Part shown: piece after piece, positions 45,017-54,468 of the stretch
Position numbering within the stretch: the stretch's first letter is position 1
Layout: every line of letters begins with the position of its first letter
NCBI GenBank assembly: GCA_004292955.1
Contig: RDXX01000008.1
Location: 1 to 64,000 of the forward strand
Reading direction: 5' to 3'
DNA length: 64,000 nt
Origin: Oscillatoriales cyanobacterium
Lineage (GTDB): Bacteria > Cyanobacteriota > Cyanobacteriia > Cyanobacteriales > Microcoleaceae
Notes under the pieces: model-generated
The model's database searches: none
What the model saw: the letters and a program-made list of their open reading frames with translations, nothing else
Told to the model about the DNA's origin: nothing
Position numbers and translations under genes: made by a program

Positions 45017-46480
45017 CTAAATTGATTCGGCACATATAATGCCTTGCGATTCTAGTACCGCAGCGACTCGGAGAATCACCGCTTCGCTGTAGGGAGCACC
45101 AATAATTTGTACCCCCAAGGGCAAAGCGCCGGGCCGCTGTACGGGCACGCAAAGCACCGGCAAGCCTATAAATGATAGGGGTTGGGTGAACAGTCCCAGA
45201 TTAGGACGCACTCTTGTTTCTTGTCCGGCGATGACCATTTTCTCGACGCCAATTTCAGGAGCTGCGATCGGCGTGGCGGGTGCGAGAATGATATCTGTAT
45301 GTTGGAATATTGCACGAATTTGAGACCGATACCACTGTCTGAATCTCTGTGCTTGCACGTACCATGTCGCAGGAATCAGGGTTCCAGCCAAAAAACGATC
45401 GCGCGTGGCGGGATCGAAGTCTTGAGGGCGCGTCCGCAAATTCTCCAAATGCAAGTTTCCACCCTCGCAAGCAGTTATTATAAACGCTGCCGCCCTCGCG
45501 CGATCGGATTCCGGTATGCTGACAGTTGCAAGCCCCCCGATTTTTCGGGGGTTTGTTGTTGTTGTTTCCGTCTCAATACCACAATTCAAGACATTTGTCA
45601 AGGTTCGGGCAACTATTTCTACAGCATCCATAGCTTCCGGTTCGGCCCCAGTAGCGAAATAGCCGTCAGCAAAAGCAATTCGCAATCCTTCAATTCCTGT
45701 ATTTAACTGTGGCGAGGTAAGTTCTGGCGGGCGTTGAGTGCAAACTGGATCGCGAGAATCTGGGCCTTGCAGGATATCATACAGTAGCGCGATGTCTCGG
45801 AGCGATCGCCCGAACGGCCCCACGCAATCCAAACTACTCGAAAACAAAAAAGCACCGGCCCTTGACAAACGGCCGTAAGTAGGCTTAAAGCCAAACACAC
45901 CGCACAAAGCAGCGGGTACGCGGATGGAACCGTTAGTATCGGAACCGAGGGTGAAGGGTACTAAACCGGCGGCCACTGCTGCTGCGGAACCGCCGCTGGA
46001 ACCGCCGGCGATGCGCGCAGTATCGTGAGGATTGCGAGTTGGGCCGTAATGGCTGTTTTCGGTGACAAAACCGTAGGCGTACTCGTCCATGTTGAGCGTA
46101 CCTACAAGGATAGCACCGGCTTGTTTGAGTCGGGCGACCCCTGCCGCGTCTTGGCTCGCCGGAGGGTTGTCAGCGTTAATTTTTGACCCTGCTAGGGTAG
46201 TAATTCCGCCGACATCGAACAAATTTTTGACTGCGAAGGGAACGCCTGCTAGCGGGCCTGGGTTTTCGTTATTTGCGATCGCATTATCTATCTTTTCGGC
46301 TGCTGCGATCGCACTTTCTGCGGTGATGGCAGTAAAGCAATTGAGTGTGTTGTCTCGATCGGCAATTCGTTCTAATGCAGCATTCACAACCGCTGTCGCT
46401 GCAATTTTACCACTTTTAACAGCGGATGCTGTAGCGACTGCATCCGCTCCTGCTAAAAATTTGGCTTCATCTGCGTTCAT
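45017..46480 (-). CDS. atzE: AtzE family amidohydrolase
   Basis: The 487-residue amidase-signature enzyme has the Ser-Ser-Lys type core (GGSSGGSAAAVAAGL) and GVPFAVKNLFDVGG. AtzE-type enzymes with the small subunit AtzG act on carboxybiuret/allophanate-type or related amides in nitrogen salvage. The AtzG-like partner (46495-46671) lies directly upstream, 14 bp away, on the same strand. It could alternatively be annotated as a general amidase. Confidence 0.88.
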   Translation of the reverse strand: MNADEAKFLAGADAVATASAVKSGKIAATAVVNAALERIADRDNTLNCFTAITAESAIAAAEKIDNAIANNENPGPLAGVPFAVKNLFDVGGITTLAGSKINADNPPASQDAAGVARLKQAGAILVGTLNMDEYAYGFVTENSHYGPTRNPHDTARIAGGSSGGSAAAVAAGLVPFTLGSDTNGSIRVPAALCGVFGFKPTYGRLSRAGAFLFSSSLDCVGPFGRSLRDIALLYDILQGPDSRDPVCTQRPPELTSPQLNTGIEGLRIAFADGYFATGAEPEAMDAVEIVARTLTNVLNCGIETETTTTNPRKIGGLATVSIPESDRARAAAFIITACEGGNLHLENLRTRPQDFDPATRDRFLAGTLIPATWYVQAQRFRQWYRSQIRAIFQHTDIILAPATPIAAPEIGVEKMVIAGQETRVRPNLGLFTQPLSFIGLPVLCVPVQRPGALPLGVQIIGAPYSEAVILRVAAVLESQGIICAESI

Positions 46481-46494
46481 CGGCGGTAAAAAAT

Positions 46495-46671
46495 CTAAGG
46501 TTCAAACACTGGTGCAGCTTCGATTTCTGGGGGTAAGGGGAATTCTGTAACGAGTCGGGCGATCTGCACTATCCTCTCGAAGTTTACCACAACGCCGGGA
46601 CGATGTTCGGGTTTTAGGGGTAAGTCGATTAGCTCGGAAGTGCGATCGACGTATTCTTCTATATTTGTCAT
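46495..46671 (-). CDS. atzG: AtzG-like small subunit (DUF4089)
   Basis: The 58-residue frame MTNIEEYVDRTSELIDLPLK... has the DUF4089 pattern (LIDLPLKPEHRPGVVVNFERI). AtzG is the structural partner of AtzE. Stop and start of the two genes are 14 bp apart, in the expected order. Confidence 0.85.
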   Translation of the reverse strand: MTNIEEYVDRTSELIDLPLKPEHRPGVVVNFERIVQIARLVTEFPLPPEIEAAPVFEP

Positions 46672-46731
46672 TTTTTTTCTTGCTAGCGTTGGAGTGCGAT
46701 CGATTATTGTATTGTAAGGGCGATCGGGCTA

Positions 46732-47226
46732 TCAGTTATTATTGCTCAGCTTTTTGTATTCCTCAGATTGTCTGATATCATCTAAAGGCGATATAGGTTC
46801 AGTTGGGCGATCGGGAGTGAATTCTATACATATATCAAGAACAGCTTTATTATACTTTTTATAATCATCATTTTCGTAATATGAATTTACGACTGTGGCC
46901 TGCATTCTCAATTTTCCTTCCTGCCATCCTCCAGAACCCACTTTGAGAAATTTACAATTTACTGCTTTTATACATTTCCATTGAATCTCACTGCATATAA
47001 AAAAACCTCCTGAATCAAACGAGATAGTGCTTAAGTCTGATTTAATATCAGTACGTTTTTCATCAAAGCCACCATGATAATCTGGTTTTTTTTGATAACT
47101 TCTTAAAAACTTTTCGTGAAATTCTTTACTGATTAAATCCTTAATTTTTCCAACTGTAAATGTATTATTGTTATCGAACAACAAAACATCGTCATCGCGG
47201 TCTAGGGGTTGAAATTTATCATTCAT
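46732..47226 (-). CDS. KGK domain protein
   Basis: The 164-residue protein has the cyanobacterial KGK domain pattern: LDRDDDVLLFDNNNTFTVGKIKDL, then GSGGWQEGKLRM and DICIEFTPDRP. The function of the domain is unknown. It is located downstream of the duplicated toxin-like cassette. Confidence 0.7.
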   Translation of the reverse strand: MNDKFQPLDRDDDVLLFDNNNTFTVGKIKDLISKEFHEKFLRSYQKKPDYHGGFDEKRTDIKSDLSTISFDSGGFFICSEIQWKCIKAVNCKFLKVGSGGWQEGKLRMQATVVNSYYENDDYKKYNKAVLDICIEFTPDRPTEPISPLDDIRQSEEYKKLSNNN

Positions 47227-47394
47227 AAAATTTTATGCAGTCATGTACTGTTAAATATTAGGCGTGTAAGGGCATACGTTACAAATCTTTCGGTGGCACT
47301 GTCCACCCTAGGGATGCAACTATTTTAACCTTTTTTATGTCTACTTACTTACCATATTTTATGAACTCATCCCGGTTCGATGTTTGTTTCCAAC

Positions 47395-47847
47395 TCAAAC
47401 ACTGACAGTTTCCCGCAACTTCTCAACAGCCACATCCAGCGGAGGCAAATCAAAATCCTCAGCATCCATCAATTCCTTAACCTTATCAAAAATCTCAACC
47501 TCCGCCTCTTCCTGATCCGTTAGCTTATCATAAAAATAAGGGTCAGTAAACCACTGTTCAAACGCTATCATTAACAACCCATTAGGCGAAAGTTCAAACT
47601 GCCAATACTTAGAAACCCTTTTGTCAACCACTTCAAACATCGGTGCCGGATTATGGATGGGATAATAGCTGTAATTATCGTCGCAGATATAGTACCAAAT
47701 AGTTCCTTTCCATTCTCGGATAGCGTAAACAACATATTCCTTGCCTATAGTTAGTGATAACTCAACTGTTCTGATGTAACCGCGTGGGGGATCTATATAA
47801 TTTTCAGGAAGAGATGCACCAGTCTTTGCAATACAACGAATTTTCAT
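47395..47847 (-). CDS. Putative immunity protein, copy 1 (150 aa)
   Basis: The protein MKIRCIAKTGASLPENYIDP... has a beta-rich core YVVYAIREWKGTIWYYICDDNYSYYP and a C-terminal acidic helix. It is about 75% identical by eye to the gene 857 bp away (48252-48704). The gene follows a small protein with features of an orphan polymorphic toxin domain (47859-48167), in the usual toxin-then-immunity order. Function is inferred from order only. Confidence 0.55.
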   Translation of the reverse strand: MKIRCIAKTGASLPENYIDPPRGYIRTVELSLTIGKEYVVYAIREWKGTIWYYICDDNYSYYPIHNPAPMFEVVDKRVSKYWQFELSPNGLLMIAFEQWFTDPYFYDKLTDQEEAEVEIFDKVKELMDAEDFDLPPLDVAVEKLRETVSV

Positions 47848-47858
47848 AACTTGATTAC

Positions 47859-48167
47859 CTACATATTTTTAGGTGCTGTTTTAGGATACTGTCGCTTGAA
47901 CTTGAACTCCACCTCTTGAAAAGTCTGACTGTTCCGAAACCAATGAACTTGTACAGAATATCCATTAACTTCAAAAGCCTCAATACTTGTCATCTTATCC
48001 CAATCTTCAGAATTACCGCCATAAAGAGCAACAAGTCTCGGTGCATCCCCCAGCAGTTTATCTGTACCGCAATGAATTACTATGCAATTACCAACCTTAG
48101 CATCTTGCAGCAGCAATTGCTCCGGTAAATTTCTCGGTTCCTCATCGGGAATAGCACCTTGATTCAT
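47859..48167 (-). CDS. Orphan toxin-like domain protein, copy 1 (102 aa)
   Basis: The protein reads NQGAIPDEEPRNLPEQLLLQDAK... and ends VQVHWFRNSQTFQEVEFKFKRQYPK. RNLPEQLAL...KM...VHW..N...FKFK is, from memory, the form of C-terminal domains of polymorphic toxins (RHS/filamentous haemagglutinin). Here it is free-standing, without a secretion or repeat region. Immediately downstream is the 150-aa partner. Nuclease activity is inference. Confidence 0.55.
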   Translation of the reverse strand: MNQGAIPDEEPRNLPEQLLLQDAKVGNCIVIHCGTDKLLGDAPRLVALYGGNSEDWDKMTSIEAFEVNGYSVQVHWFRNSQTFQEVEFKFKRQYPKTAPKNM

Positions 48168-48251
48168 AGTTTAACAGTTTCAGATGTCATCGATCAAAAA
48201 AGTATGTGAGTCAAACGGAAAATATTAAATTGACTTTCACTCTTTCTCAAC

Positions 48252-48704
48252 TCAAACGCTGACAGTTTCCCGCAACTTTTCAACAGCCACATCCAGGGCA
48301 GGCAAAGTAAAATCCTCAGCATCCATCAATTCCTTAACCTTCTCAAAAATCTCAACCTCCGCCTCTTCCTGATCCGTCAGCTTATCATAAAAATAAGGAT
48401 CGTTAAACCAGTGTTCAAACACGAACCTCAACACCCCATTCGGGTTAAGTATAAACCTCCAATACTTAGAAACTCGGTTATCAACTACTTCAAACAGCGG
48501 TGCAGGAGTCTGTATGGGATAATAGCTGTAATTATCATCACAAATATAATACCAAACTATTCCCTGCCATAATCGAATAGCATAAACCACATATTCCTTG
48601 CCAACAGTCAACGGCAATTCAATTTTTTGAGTATAGCCTCTTGCCGGATCGATATAATTTTCCGGTAAGTGTTCTCCAGTATTAGCAATACAGCGAACTC
48701 TCAT
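48252..48704 (-). CDS. Putative immunity protein, copy 2 (150 aa)
   Basis: Second copy of the 150-residue protein (MRVRCIANTGEHLPENYIDP...), differing from copy 1 in both the N-terminal half and the middle, but with identical LTDQEEAEVEIF and VEKLRETVSV ends. It lies between toxin-like copy 2 and copy 1. Confidence 0.55.
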   Translation of the reverse strand: MRVRCIANTGEHLPENYIDPARGYTQKIELPLTVGKEYVVYAIRLWQGIVWYYICDDNYSYYPIQTPAPLFEVVDNRVSKYWRFILNPNGVLRFVFEHWFNDPYFYDKLTDQEEAEVEIFEKVKELMDAEDFTLPALDVAVEKLRETVSV

Positions 48705-48715
48705 AACTTGTCTAC

Positions 48716-49024
48716 CTATAAATTCTTAGATGCTGTTTTAGGATATTGTCGTTTGAATTTTAATTCAACTTGTTGTAAAATTTGCTTATTTTCAAACCAG
48801 TGTACTTGTACGGAAGCTCCATTAATTGCAAAAGCCTGAATGCTAGTTATTTTGTACCAGTCTTCGGGATTGCCTCCGTATATGGCAACAAGTCTAGAGA
48901 CATCTCCTAGTATATCGTCAGGCCCGCCCTGAATAGATCTACAATTACCAGCCTTAGCATCTTCGAGGATCAGTTGCTCTTGCAAGTTTCTCGGACTCTC
49001 GTCGGGAATAGCACCTTGACTCAT
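48716..49024 (-). CDS. Orphan toxin-like domain protein, copy 2 (102 aa)
   Basis: Second copy (SQGAIPDESPRNLQEQLILEDAK..., VQVHWFENKQILQQVELKFK) with substitutions concentrated between residues 20 and 70. Gene order repeats as toxin-immunity, toxin-immunity with a constant 857-bp offset. Confidence 0.55.
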   Translation of the reverse strand: MSQGAIPDESPRNLQEQLILEDAKAGNCRSIQGGPDDILGDVSRLVAIYGGNPEDWYKITSIQAFAINGASVQVHWFENKQILQQVELKFKRQYPKTASKNL

Positions 49025-49050
49025 AATTTAACATTTTTAGATATTATTTG

Positions 49051-50315
49051 TCAAATACCATGAAAACAAATTTTAGGTGGTAGAGTTTCAGCCAGCAACT
49101 TTCCCCGCGAAATCACATACAGAACCGTCGCACGTCTCCTAATAGCATCGTAACAGCTATCAGAATCTAACACAATTAAGTTGGCAGGTTTCCCCACATC
49201 TATGCCATAACTTTCATCTCCCACATTTAAAGTTTTAGCACCGCTTCCAGTCACCATATCAAAACAAGCTTTTATCTCAGACATTCCCGTCATCTGACAA
49301 ACATGAACCGCCATGTGAGCCACATCCAACATATTCCCAGTACCCAAACTGTACCACGGATCTTGCACGCAGTCGTGTCCAAAACTGACATTCAAACCAT
49401 GCTGCCATAACTCCTTAACCCGCGTCACTCCGCGACGTTTCGGATAAGTATCCGCGCGGCCTTGCAATGTGATATTAATCAAAGGATTGGCAATAAAATT
49501 GATGTGCGATTTTTGCAAAATTCCCATCAGCTTAAACGCATAGGCATTGTTGTAGGAACCGAAAGCTGTCGTGTGACTGGCTGTCACCCGCGAACCCGCA
49601 CCGCTTCTAATCGCACAAGCTGCTACAACTTCCAAAAATCTCGACTGTTCGTCATCGATTTCATCGCAGTGGATATCAATTAATTTATTGTATTTTTCTG
49701 CAAGTTCAAATATGCGGTGAACCGATTTTACTCCATCTTCCCGTGTCAACTCGTAATGCGGAATCCCGCCCACAGCATCCGCACCCATATCCAGAGATTT
49801 ATCTAAAAGTTTGTCGTTTCCAGGACTCCCATAAATCCCGTCTTGGGGAAAAGCCACAACTTGCAAAGTCATCCAATCTTTGACTTCTTCTCGTACTTCC
49901 AAAAGTCCTTGCAAAGCAGTCAGCGTCGGTTCGCTAACATCAGCGTGACTCCTGACAAACAAAATCCCTTGAGATGCTTGCAACCTTAAAGTTTCAATCG
50001 CCCGTTTTTTGACATCATCCAGAGTTAAACCTTGCTTGCGTTCACCCCAAATTTGAATTCCCTCAAACAAAGTGCCGCTTTGATTCCATCGCGGTTCCCC
50101 GCAGTCAAAGCAGAATCGAGATGAATGTGCGACTCCACAAACGGAGGACTAACTAAATTGCCTTGAATGTCGATTTCCTGTTCGCCCATTCCTGATATGC
50201 GCGGCGATACCGCAACTATTGTATCATCATCGATCGCAATATCCACCGTTTCGCGATCGCCCGCACCCAACAAACGACATCGGCGCAGAACCATGCTATA
50301 CTTTTGTTCACACAT
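49051..50315 (-). pseudogene. codA: Cytosine deaminase, single-base frameshift
   Basis: The amidohydrolase converts cytosine to uracil. The N-terminal part reads FVESHIHLDSALTAGN and the rest continues LFEGIQIWGERK, IDIHCDEIDDEQS, VTASHTTAF and SFGHDCVQDPWY, all CodA-type. Near 50093 the sequence GATGGAATCAAAGC follows AACC, where the intact gene would read AACCCGCGATGG, so one C (a G on the plus strand) is missing and the frame shifts. MCEQKYSMVL (start 50315) is used, because upstream codons come from a repeat. It is a pseudogene or a base-call error. Confidence 0.8.
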
Positions 50316-50450
50316 CCTATTTATTTCTTTCTCTTCCATCTCTTCCTCTGTGCCCTCTGCGCCCTCTGCGGTCAAAAAATCTTACTCAAAAAAACAACCC
50401 ATAACGAAAAATAATCACCAGGAAGAAAGCGCAACGACAAATCACCAACA

Positions 50451-50942
50451 TTAGACAATCTCAAACTCCAGATTGTGATGCTTCACCAAATCAAAGCTAA
50501 AATGGTCAACCACATTAGTATCGCTCAACTCCAGATTATAAAAATCCACAAAATCAGCATCAAAATAAGGCCCCGCGTGCCAAGTCCCCACATCTAACTT
50601 AATAAAACAATCACCCGGAATCCGAAAAGCAACAATATCCTCCAAACTAGGTCGATCGCTATCCCCAGGAGGCGCAACAGCCATCAACCAATCCTTCCCT
50701 TCCAGAGAACCCAAACACTGAGTACATTCAACGTGCCGCGTAATTTTACCAAACTTGCGACCCTTCTCGTGCAACCGCATAATGTAAAATCTAGGAATGC
50801 CATTTTGCAAATTTAACTTAGCATCCTCATCATCAAAAGACTTGCCATCAAAACTCGCAGAAATAACTTGACCGTAACTCCGAAAATTCTCCGATGTTAT
50901 CCATTGTGCCGGCAATTGCTTCATTGAAACTGATGTACTCAT
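50451..50942 (-). CDS. allA: Ureidoglycolate lyase (AllA-type)
   Basis: The enzyme releases glyoxylate and urea from ureidoglycolate at the end of allantoin breakdown. The 163-residue protein from ATG 50942 (MSTSVSMKQLPAQW) has IPRFYIMRLHEKGRKFGKITRHVECTQCLGSLEG and the metal-site-like FIKLDVGTWHAGPYF. An upstream GGAGGTG is about 10 nt before the start; the ATG at 50987 is less likely. It is upstream of codA on the same strand with about 140 bp between them. Confidence 0.85.
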   Translation of the reverse strand: MSTSVSMKQLPAQWITSENFRSYGQVISASFDGKSFDDEDAKLNLQNGIPRFYIMRLHEKGRKFGKITRHVECTQCLGSLEGKDWLMAVAPPGDSDRPSLEDIVAFRIPGDCFIKLDVGTWHAGPYFDADFVDFYNLELSDTNVVDHFSFDLVKHHNLEFEIV

Positions 50943-51042
50943 AAATCCCAACACCTCCTCACTCATTTCATCAAAAACATAATACAAATACTCCTCTATC
51001 TCTCTTCTCTGCGCCCTCTGCGCCCTCTGCGGTTAAAAAAAT

Positions 51043-52560
51043 CTAATTCACTCGATCGCCCAAAACACCCTTACAATCAAAATTAGAACACTGCTGCAAA
51101 AAACGAACCGCAATATCAGGGTTCGCACCCCAGTGCAAATGCAAATAAGCAGCGTGCACCCCATAAACCCCCCAACCTTCAGCAACCGCCTCAACTTCTC
51201 CCCGTTTGCCGTACCTCCAACTGTGATAAATTGGATTAGTTGGTTCCACTGTTAAATGCGATCGATGAAACTCATGTCCCCAAACCACATCCCCCGCAGT
51301 TAACACCAAACTATCTCCCACCGCCACAGCTTCTCGATATCCCAGAGTCAAACGCTTTCCCATCGCAGCCACAGCCGGCAAAACTCCCACTCCTTGCCAA
51401 GAATTCCCGTCGAAGTCTACAATCGAATCGCACAAGTACATCAAACCGCCGCACTCCGCATAAGTCGGCATTCCCGAAAAAATCGCACTTCTGACAGCAT
51501 CCCGAATTAAAACATTACCGCTTAATTCCCCAGCAAACACTTCGGGAAAACCACCGCCAAAATACAACCCCTGCACATTCTCAGGAAAAACCGAGTCATC
51601 CAACGGACTCCAAAATACCAACTCGGCGCCCAACTCTTCCAGCAAATCAAGATTGTCCTGATAGTAAAAATTAAAAGCCCGATCGCGCGCAACTGCAATC
51701 CTCACCGAAAACTTTTTTTCCAAACAGTTGACAACATCATCTTTTTTAGTTACAATTGAGTAAGGGAGACTGTATCTACCCAAAAGTTGCTCAGACCCCT
51801 CACCCCCCCCATGAGGAGTTGCAGCCAATAAAGGTAAAAGTTGCTCCCAGTCAAAACTAACAGCAGCCAAATCAGCCAATTTATCGATCGCACCGTGAAG
51901 ATGCGGCAACTCCTCGGCCGGAATCAAACCCAAATGCCGATCGGGAATCGTCACAGCCTCATCCCTACGCAAAACTCCTAAAATCGGTAAATTGAGCGGT
52001 TCCAGAGCATCTGTCAGCAGATCCAAATGTCGATCGCTCGCCACCCGATTGAGCACCAAACCCGCGAACTTAAGATTTGGGTTAAAAGAACGAAAACCGT
52101 GGGCGATCGCAGCCACAGAACCAGAAAGCCGGCTGCAATCTATCACAAACAATATCGGCAAATTCAACAAATAAGCAACATGAGCCGTAGAAGCAAAGGA
52201 AATAGGATAATTTTGTTCTTCTTCCCTCTTCTCTCTTCCCTCTTCCCTCTTCCTTCTTCCTTCTTCCTTCTTTGGAGAAACCCCATCAAATAAACCCATT
52301 ACCCCTTCAACCAAAGCACAATCGACATCTTGAATGTGGCGGGAAAAACACTTTTTTACATAAGATTCAGACGTTAAAACCGGGTCTAAATTCCGACAGG
52401 GGCGGCCAGTCACAAAAGCATGAAACATCGGGTCAATGTAGTCAGGGCCGACCTTAAAAGATTGCACGTTCAAGCCGCGGCGGATTAAATAAGCTAAAAG
52501 GGCGATCGTTACAGTAGTCTTTCCTGCCCCGCTTCGTTCGCCAGCAATTACTAAAGCCAT
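51043..52560 (-). CDS. cbiA: Cobyrinate a,c-diamide synthase
   Basis: CbiA amidates cobyrinate in cobalamin synthesis. The 505-residue protein has a P-loop/DRAP-like N-terminal half (IAGERSGAGKTTVTIALLAYLI, FKVGPDYIDPMFHA) and a glutamine amidotransferase-like C-terminal half (YFGGGFPEVFAGEL, MPTYAECGGLMYL with the nucleophile Cys). The purine repeat GGAAGAAGGAAGAGGGAAGA is translated in frame at 52206-52285 as KKEEGRRKREEGREKREEEQ, between the two core blocks of the N-terminal domain. The gene stands alone. Confidence 0.92.
   Translation of the reverse strand: MALVIAGERSGAGKTTVTIALLAYLIRRGLNVQSFKVGPDYIDPMFHAFVTGRPCRNLDPVLTSESYVKKCFSRHIQDVDCALVEGVMGLFDGVSPKKEEGRRKREEGREKREEEQNYPISFASTAHVAYLLNLPILFVIDCSRLSGSVAAIAHGFRSFNPNLKFAGLVLNRVASDRHLDLLTDALEPLNLPILGVLRRDEAVTIPDRHLGLIPAEELPHLHGAIDKLADLAAVSFDWEQLLPLLAATPHGGGEGSEQLLGRYSLPYSIVTKKDDVVNCLEKKFSVRIAVARDRAFNFYYQDNLDLLEELGAELVFWSPLDDSVFPENVQGLYFGGGFPEVFAGELSGNVLIRDAVRSAIFSGMPTYAECGGLMYLCDSIVDFDGNSWQGVGVLPAVAAMGKRLTLGYREAVAVGDSLVLTAGDVVWGHEFHRSHLTVEPTNPIYHSWRYGKRGEVEAVAEGWGVYGVHAAYLHLHWGANPDIAVRFLQQCSNFDCKGVLGDRVN
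52206..52285. repeat. In-frame purine repeat in cbiA
   Basis: On the minus strand the coding sequence contains repeated GGAAGAA/GGAAGAG units encoding a charged, K/R/E-rich loop. On the plus strand it reads CTTCTTCCCTCTTC. The same pyrimidine type recurs in intergenic tracts near 24240 and 52740. Confidence 0.8.
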
Positions 52561-52804
52561 AGTTCTAGTTAGTTACAATAAATACTGAAAACAGATAGTT
52601 GATAAAGTTATGAGTGTAGCTCTCTCATCTATTAAATAATGCTTTAACGAACCGCGAAGACACGAAGAACGCGAAGAAAGAAAGAAGAATATAAAGTAGA
52701 GCAGACATTGCCTGCTCTACTTTATATTAACTCAATTCCTTCTTCCTTATTCTATCCGTTACATCCGTTACATCCGTTACTTGCATCCGTTGCCGAACTT
52801 CTCT
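52561..52804. other. Intergenic region with a hairpin and TACATCCGT repeats
   Basis: A perfect hairpin, AATATAAAGTAGAGCAG (52688-52704) with its complement (52712-52728), surrounds a 7-nt loop. It may terminate opcA transcription. The composite ATCCGTTAC repeat with TTGCCGAACTT lies at 52748-52800. No gene. Confidence 0.65.
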
Positions 52805-54169
52805 TTACCTCTTAGCCAACTTCAGCATTTGAGCCGTCACCGCCAAACTTTCCTCGTACAGCATATCCCGGCCCCAACTCTGCAAGTGCTGGCCCAGCAA
52901 CTGTTCCGTCACCTGATCGAACAGAGGAGTCACCTGGTTAAATCGATCGGTTTGAGCGCCTCCCTTCATTTCCATCCGCATACAGCCCCCCGTTTCCGAA
53001 CACAGAACCGTACCGCAGGCCGCTTTCTCGTTCGTAGAATTTAAACGCAGAGCAATTAAATCGCCGGGGACATCGCCCGTATCGGCAATCGGAATCGCAG
53101 CTAACTCGGCTTCTACAACCCGTTCGTCCGCACCTGCGAATTTAATGCGCTTAATTTGGTAATCGCCCTCTTCTTGCTTGAAAGCAACCGGACGCCACTG
53201 AAGCCGGCTCGCCAGCCAGCCCAAATACATCAGCGCTTGAGTAGAATTGCCTTGTTCGTAATCGATCGTCACTCGATCGATCTCCCGAATTGCCGCCCTA
53301 CGTTCCGGCGGATCGAAGGCCTCGGCAGCCAACTCCTGCCACGCCGCCAGCCTGCGCCAATTCAAATCCGCGATCGGAATTCCTTCCTCGATCAGACTTT
53401 GCATCAACAGCAATTCCGCTTCAGACTCGGCAAAACTGCTAGAGTCGATAATCACAGAACTGCTAGTTGCCGCCAGCCGCTGGAACAAACCTCGATCGGC
53501 ATCGGGATTCGCTTTCCACCATAACAAAGTCGGCAAATCCGCGATCGTCAGCGCTGTCACGATCGCGCTCACCCGTTCCAGAGCAGCTTCCGTACCCCGC
53601 AGCGTAATATACTCGCAGCAGATCAGATTGCCGCTGCCGCGCTTGTGCACCGGACAGTAAGCAGCCACTTGAGCCTGCACGCCCGTATCTTCTCCCGCCG
53701 TCGGGCACAGAGCAATAATCCGGCAGGGATTCGCAGCTACGATCGCATCAGCCACCCCCGAACCCCCGGAACCCAAGCCACTCGAACCCAAAAGCTCTCC
53801 CTTGGCATTTTTGCGAGCCACTTCTTCGCGCAACATCGCCAACAATTCAGCGCTAGGTTTGCCACTTCTGGGCATTCCGTAAGCTTTTTGAGCAGCCCTG
53901 ATGCTAGATGCCGTCATCGGCCCGCTAATACCATCGACAGGCCCGTCATAAAATCCCAGATCCGCCAATAATTGCTGGGTTTCTTCCGGTTCGTACACGA
54001 CAAAAGTAAAAGTTGCTGCCCTAGTCGCGATCGGAAAATCGCCCTTCGATCCTGATTCTCTGTAACTTTCCCAGATTTTACTCAGTTCTGCCTCTATTTG
54101 GTCGATCGACACATCTTTAGGGTTTTGCAGCGAAACCAGAGGCGGAGCTTTCATCGGTGTCATCGTCAT
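52805..54169 (-). CDS. opcA: OpcA, glucose-6-phosphate dehydrogenase assembly protein
   Basis: OpcA allosterically activates G6PDH in cyanobacteria. This 454-residue protein has an N-terminal peptidoglycan-binding-like domain (FYDGPVDGISGPMTASSIRAAQKAYGM) and the OpcA core (LPTLLWWKANPDADRGLFQRLA, YLGWLASRLQW). It is the last gene of the zwf-opcA unit and 300 bp downstream of zwf, with a minisatellite in between. Confidence 0.9.
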   Translation of the reverse strand: MTMTPMKAPPLVSLQNPKDVSIDQIEAELSKIWESYRESGSKGDFPIATRAATFTFVVYEPEETQQLLADLGFYDGPVDGISGPMTASSIRAAQKAYGMPRSGKPSAELLAMLREEVARKNAKGELLGSSGLGSGGSGVADAIVAANPCRIIALCPTAGEDTGVQAQVAAYCPVHKRGSGNLICCEYITLRGTEAALERVSAIVTALTIADLPTLLWWKANPDADRGLFQRLAATSSSVIIDSSSFAESEAELLLMQSLIEEGIPIADLNWRRLAAWQELAAEAFDPPERRAAIREIDRVTIDYEQGNSTQALMYLGWLASRLQWRPVAFKQEEGDYQIKRIKFAGADERVVEAELAAIPIADTGDVPGDLIALRLNSTNEKAACGTVLCSETGGCMRMEMKGGAQTDRFNQVTPLFDQVTEQLLGQHLQSWGRDMLYEESLAVTAQMLKLAKR

Positions 54170-54187
54170 CGGTTTTTTCTCCTTTCT

Positions 54188-54306
54188 TATTGGTTATTGG
54201 TTATTGGTTATTGGTTATTGGTCATTGGGCATCGGGCATCGGGCATCGGGCATCGGACATTGGTCATTGGTCATTGGTCATTGGTCATTGGTCATTGGTC
54301 ATTGGT
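54188..54306. repeat. Heptamer minisatellite between zwf and opcA
   Basis: About sixteen 7-bp units of the type TTATTGG, GCATCGG and TCATTGG, in blocks of identical units. A second array of AACTAAC/AACTGAC units follows at 54389-54463. They lie in the zwf-opcA gap and could affect transcript structure. Confidence 0.85.
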
Positions 54307-54468
54307 CACAACTGCTATCACGCAAGAGTTCCCGAACATTAGGATTACTAAATTAGTCCTTGATGATTCTTAAGTTAGCAACTCTTACCTAATGACAACT
54401 AACAACTAACAACTAACAACTAACAACTGACAACTGACAACTGACAACTGACAACTGACAATTGACTT

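Noticed and set aside
54098-54373. 91-codon ORF with VIGYWLLVIGH repeats
   Set aside because: Translation of heptamer minisatellite units.
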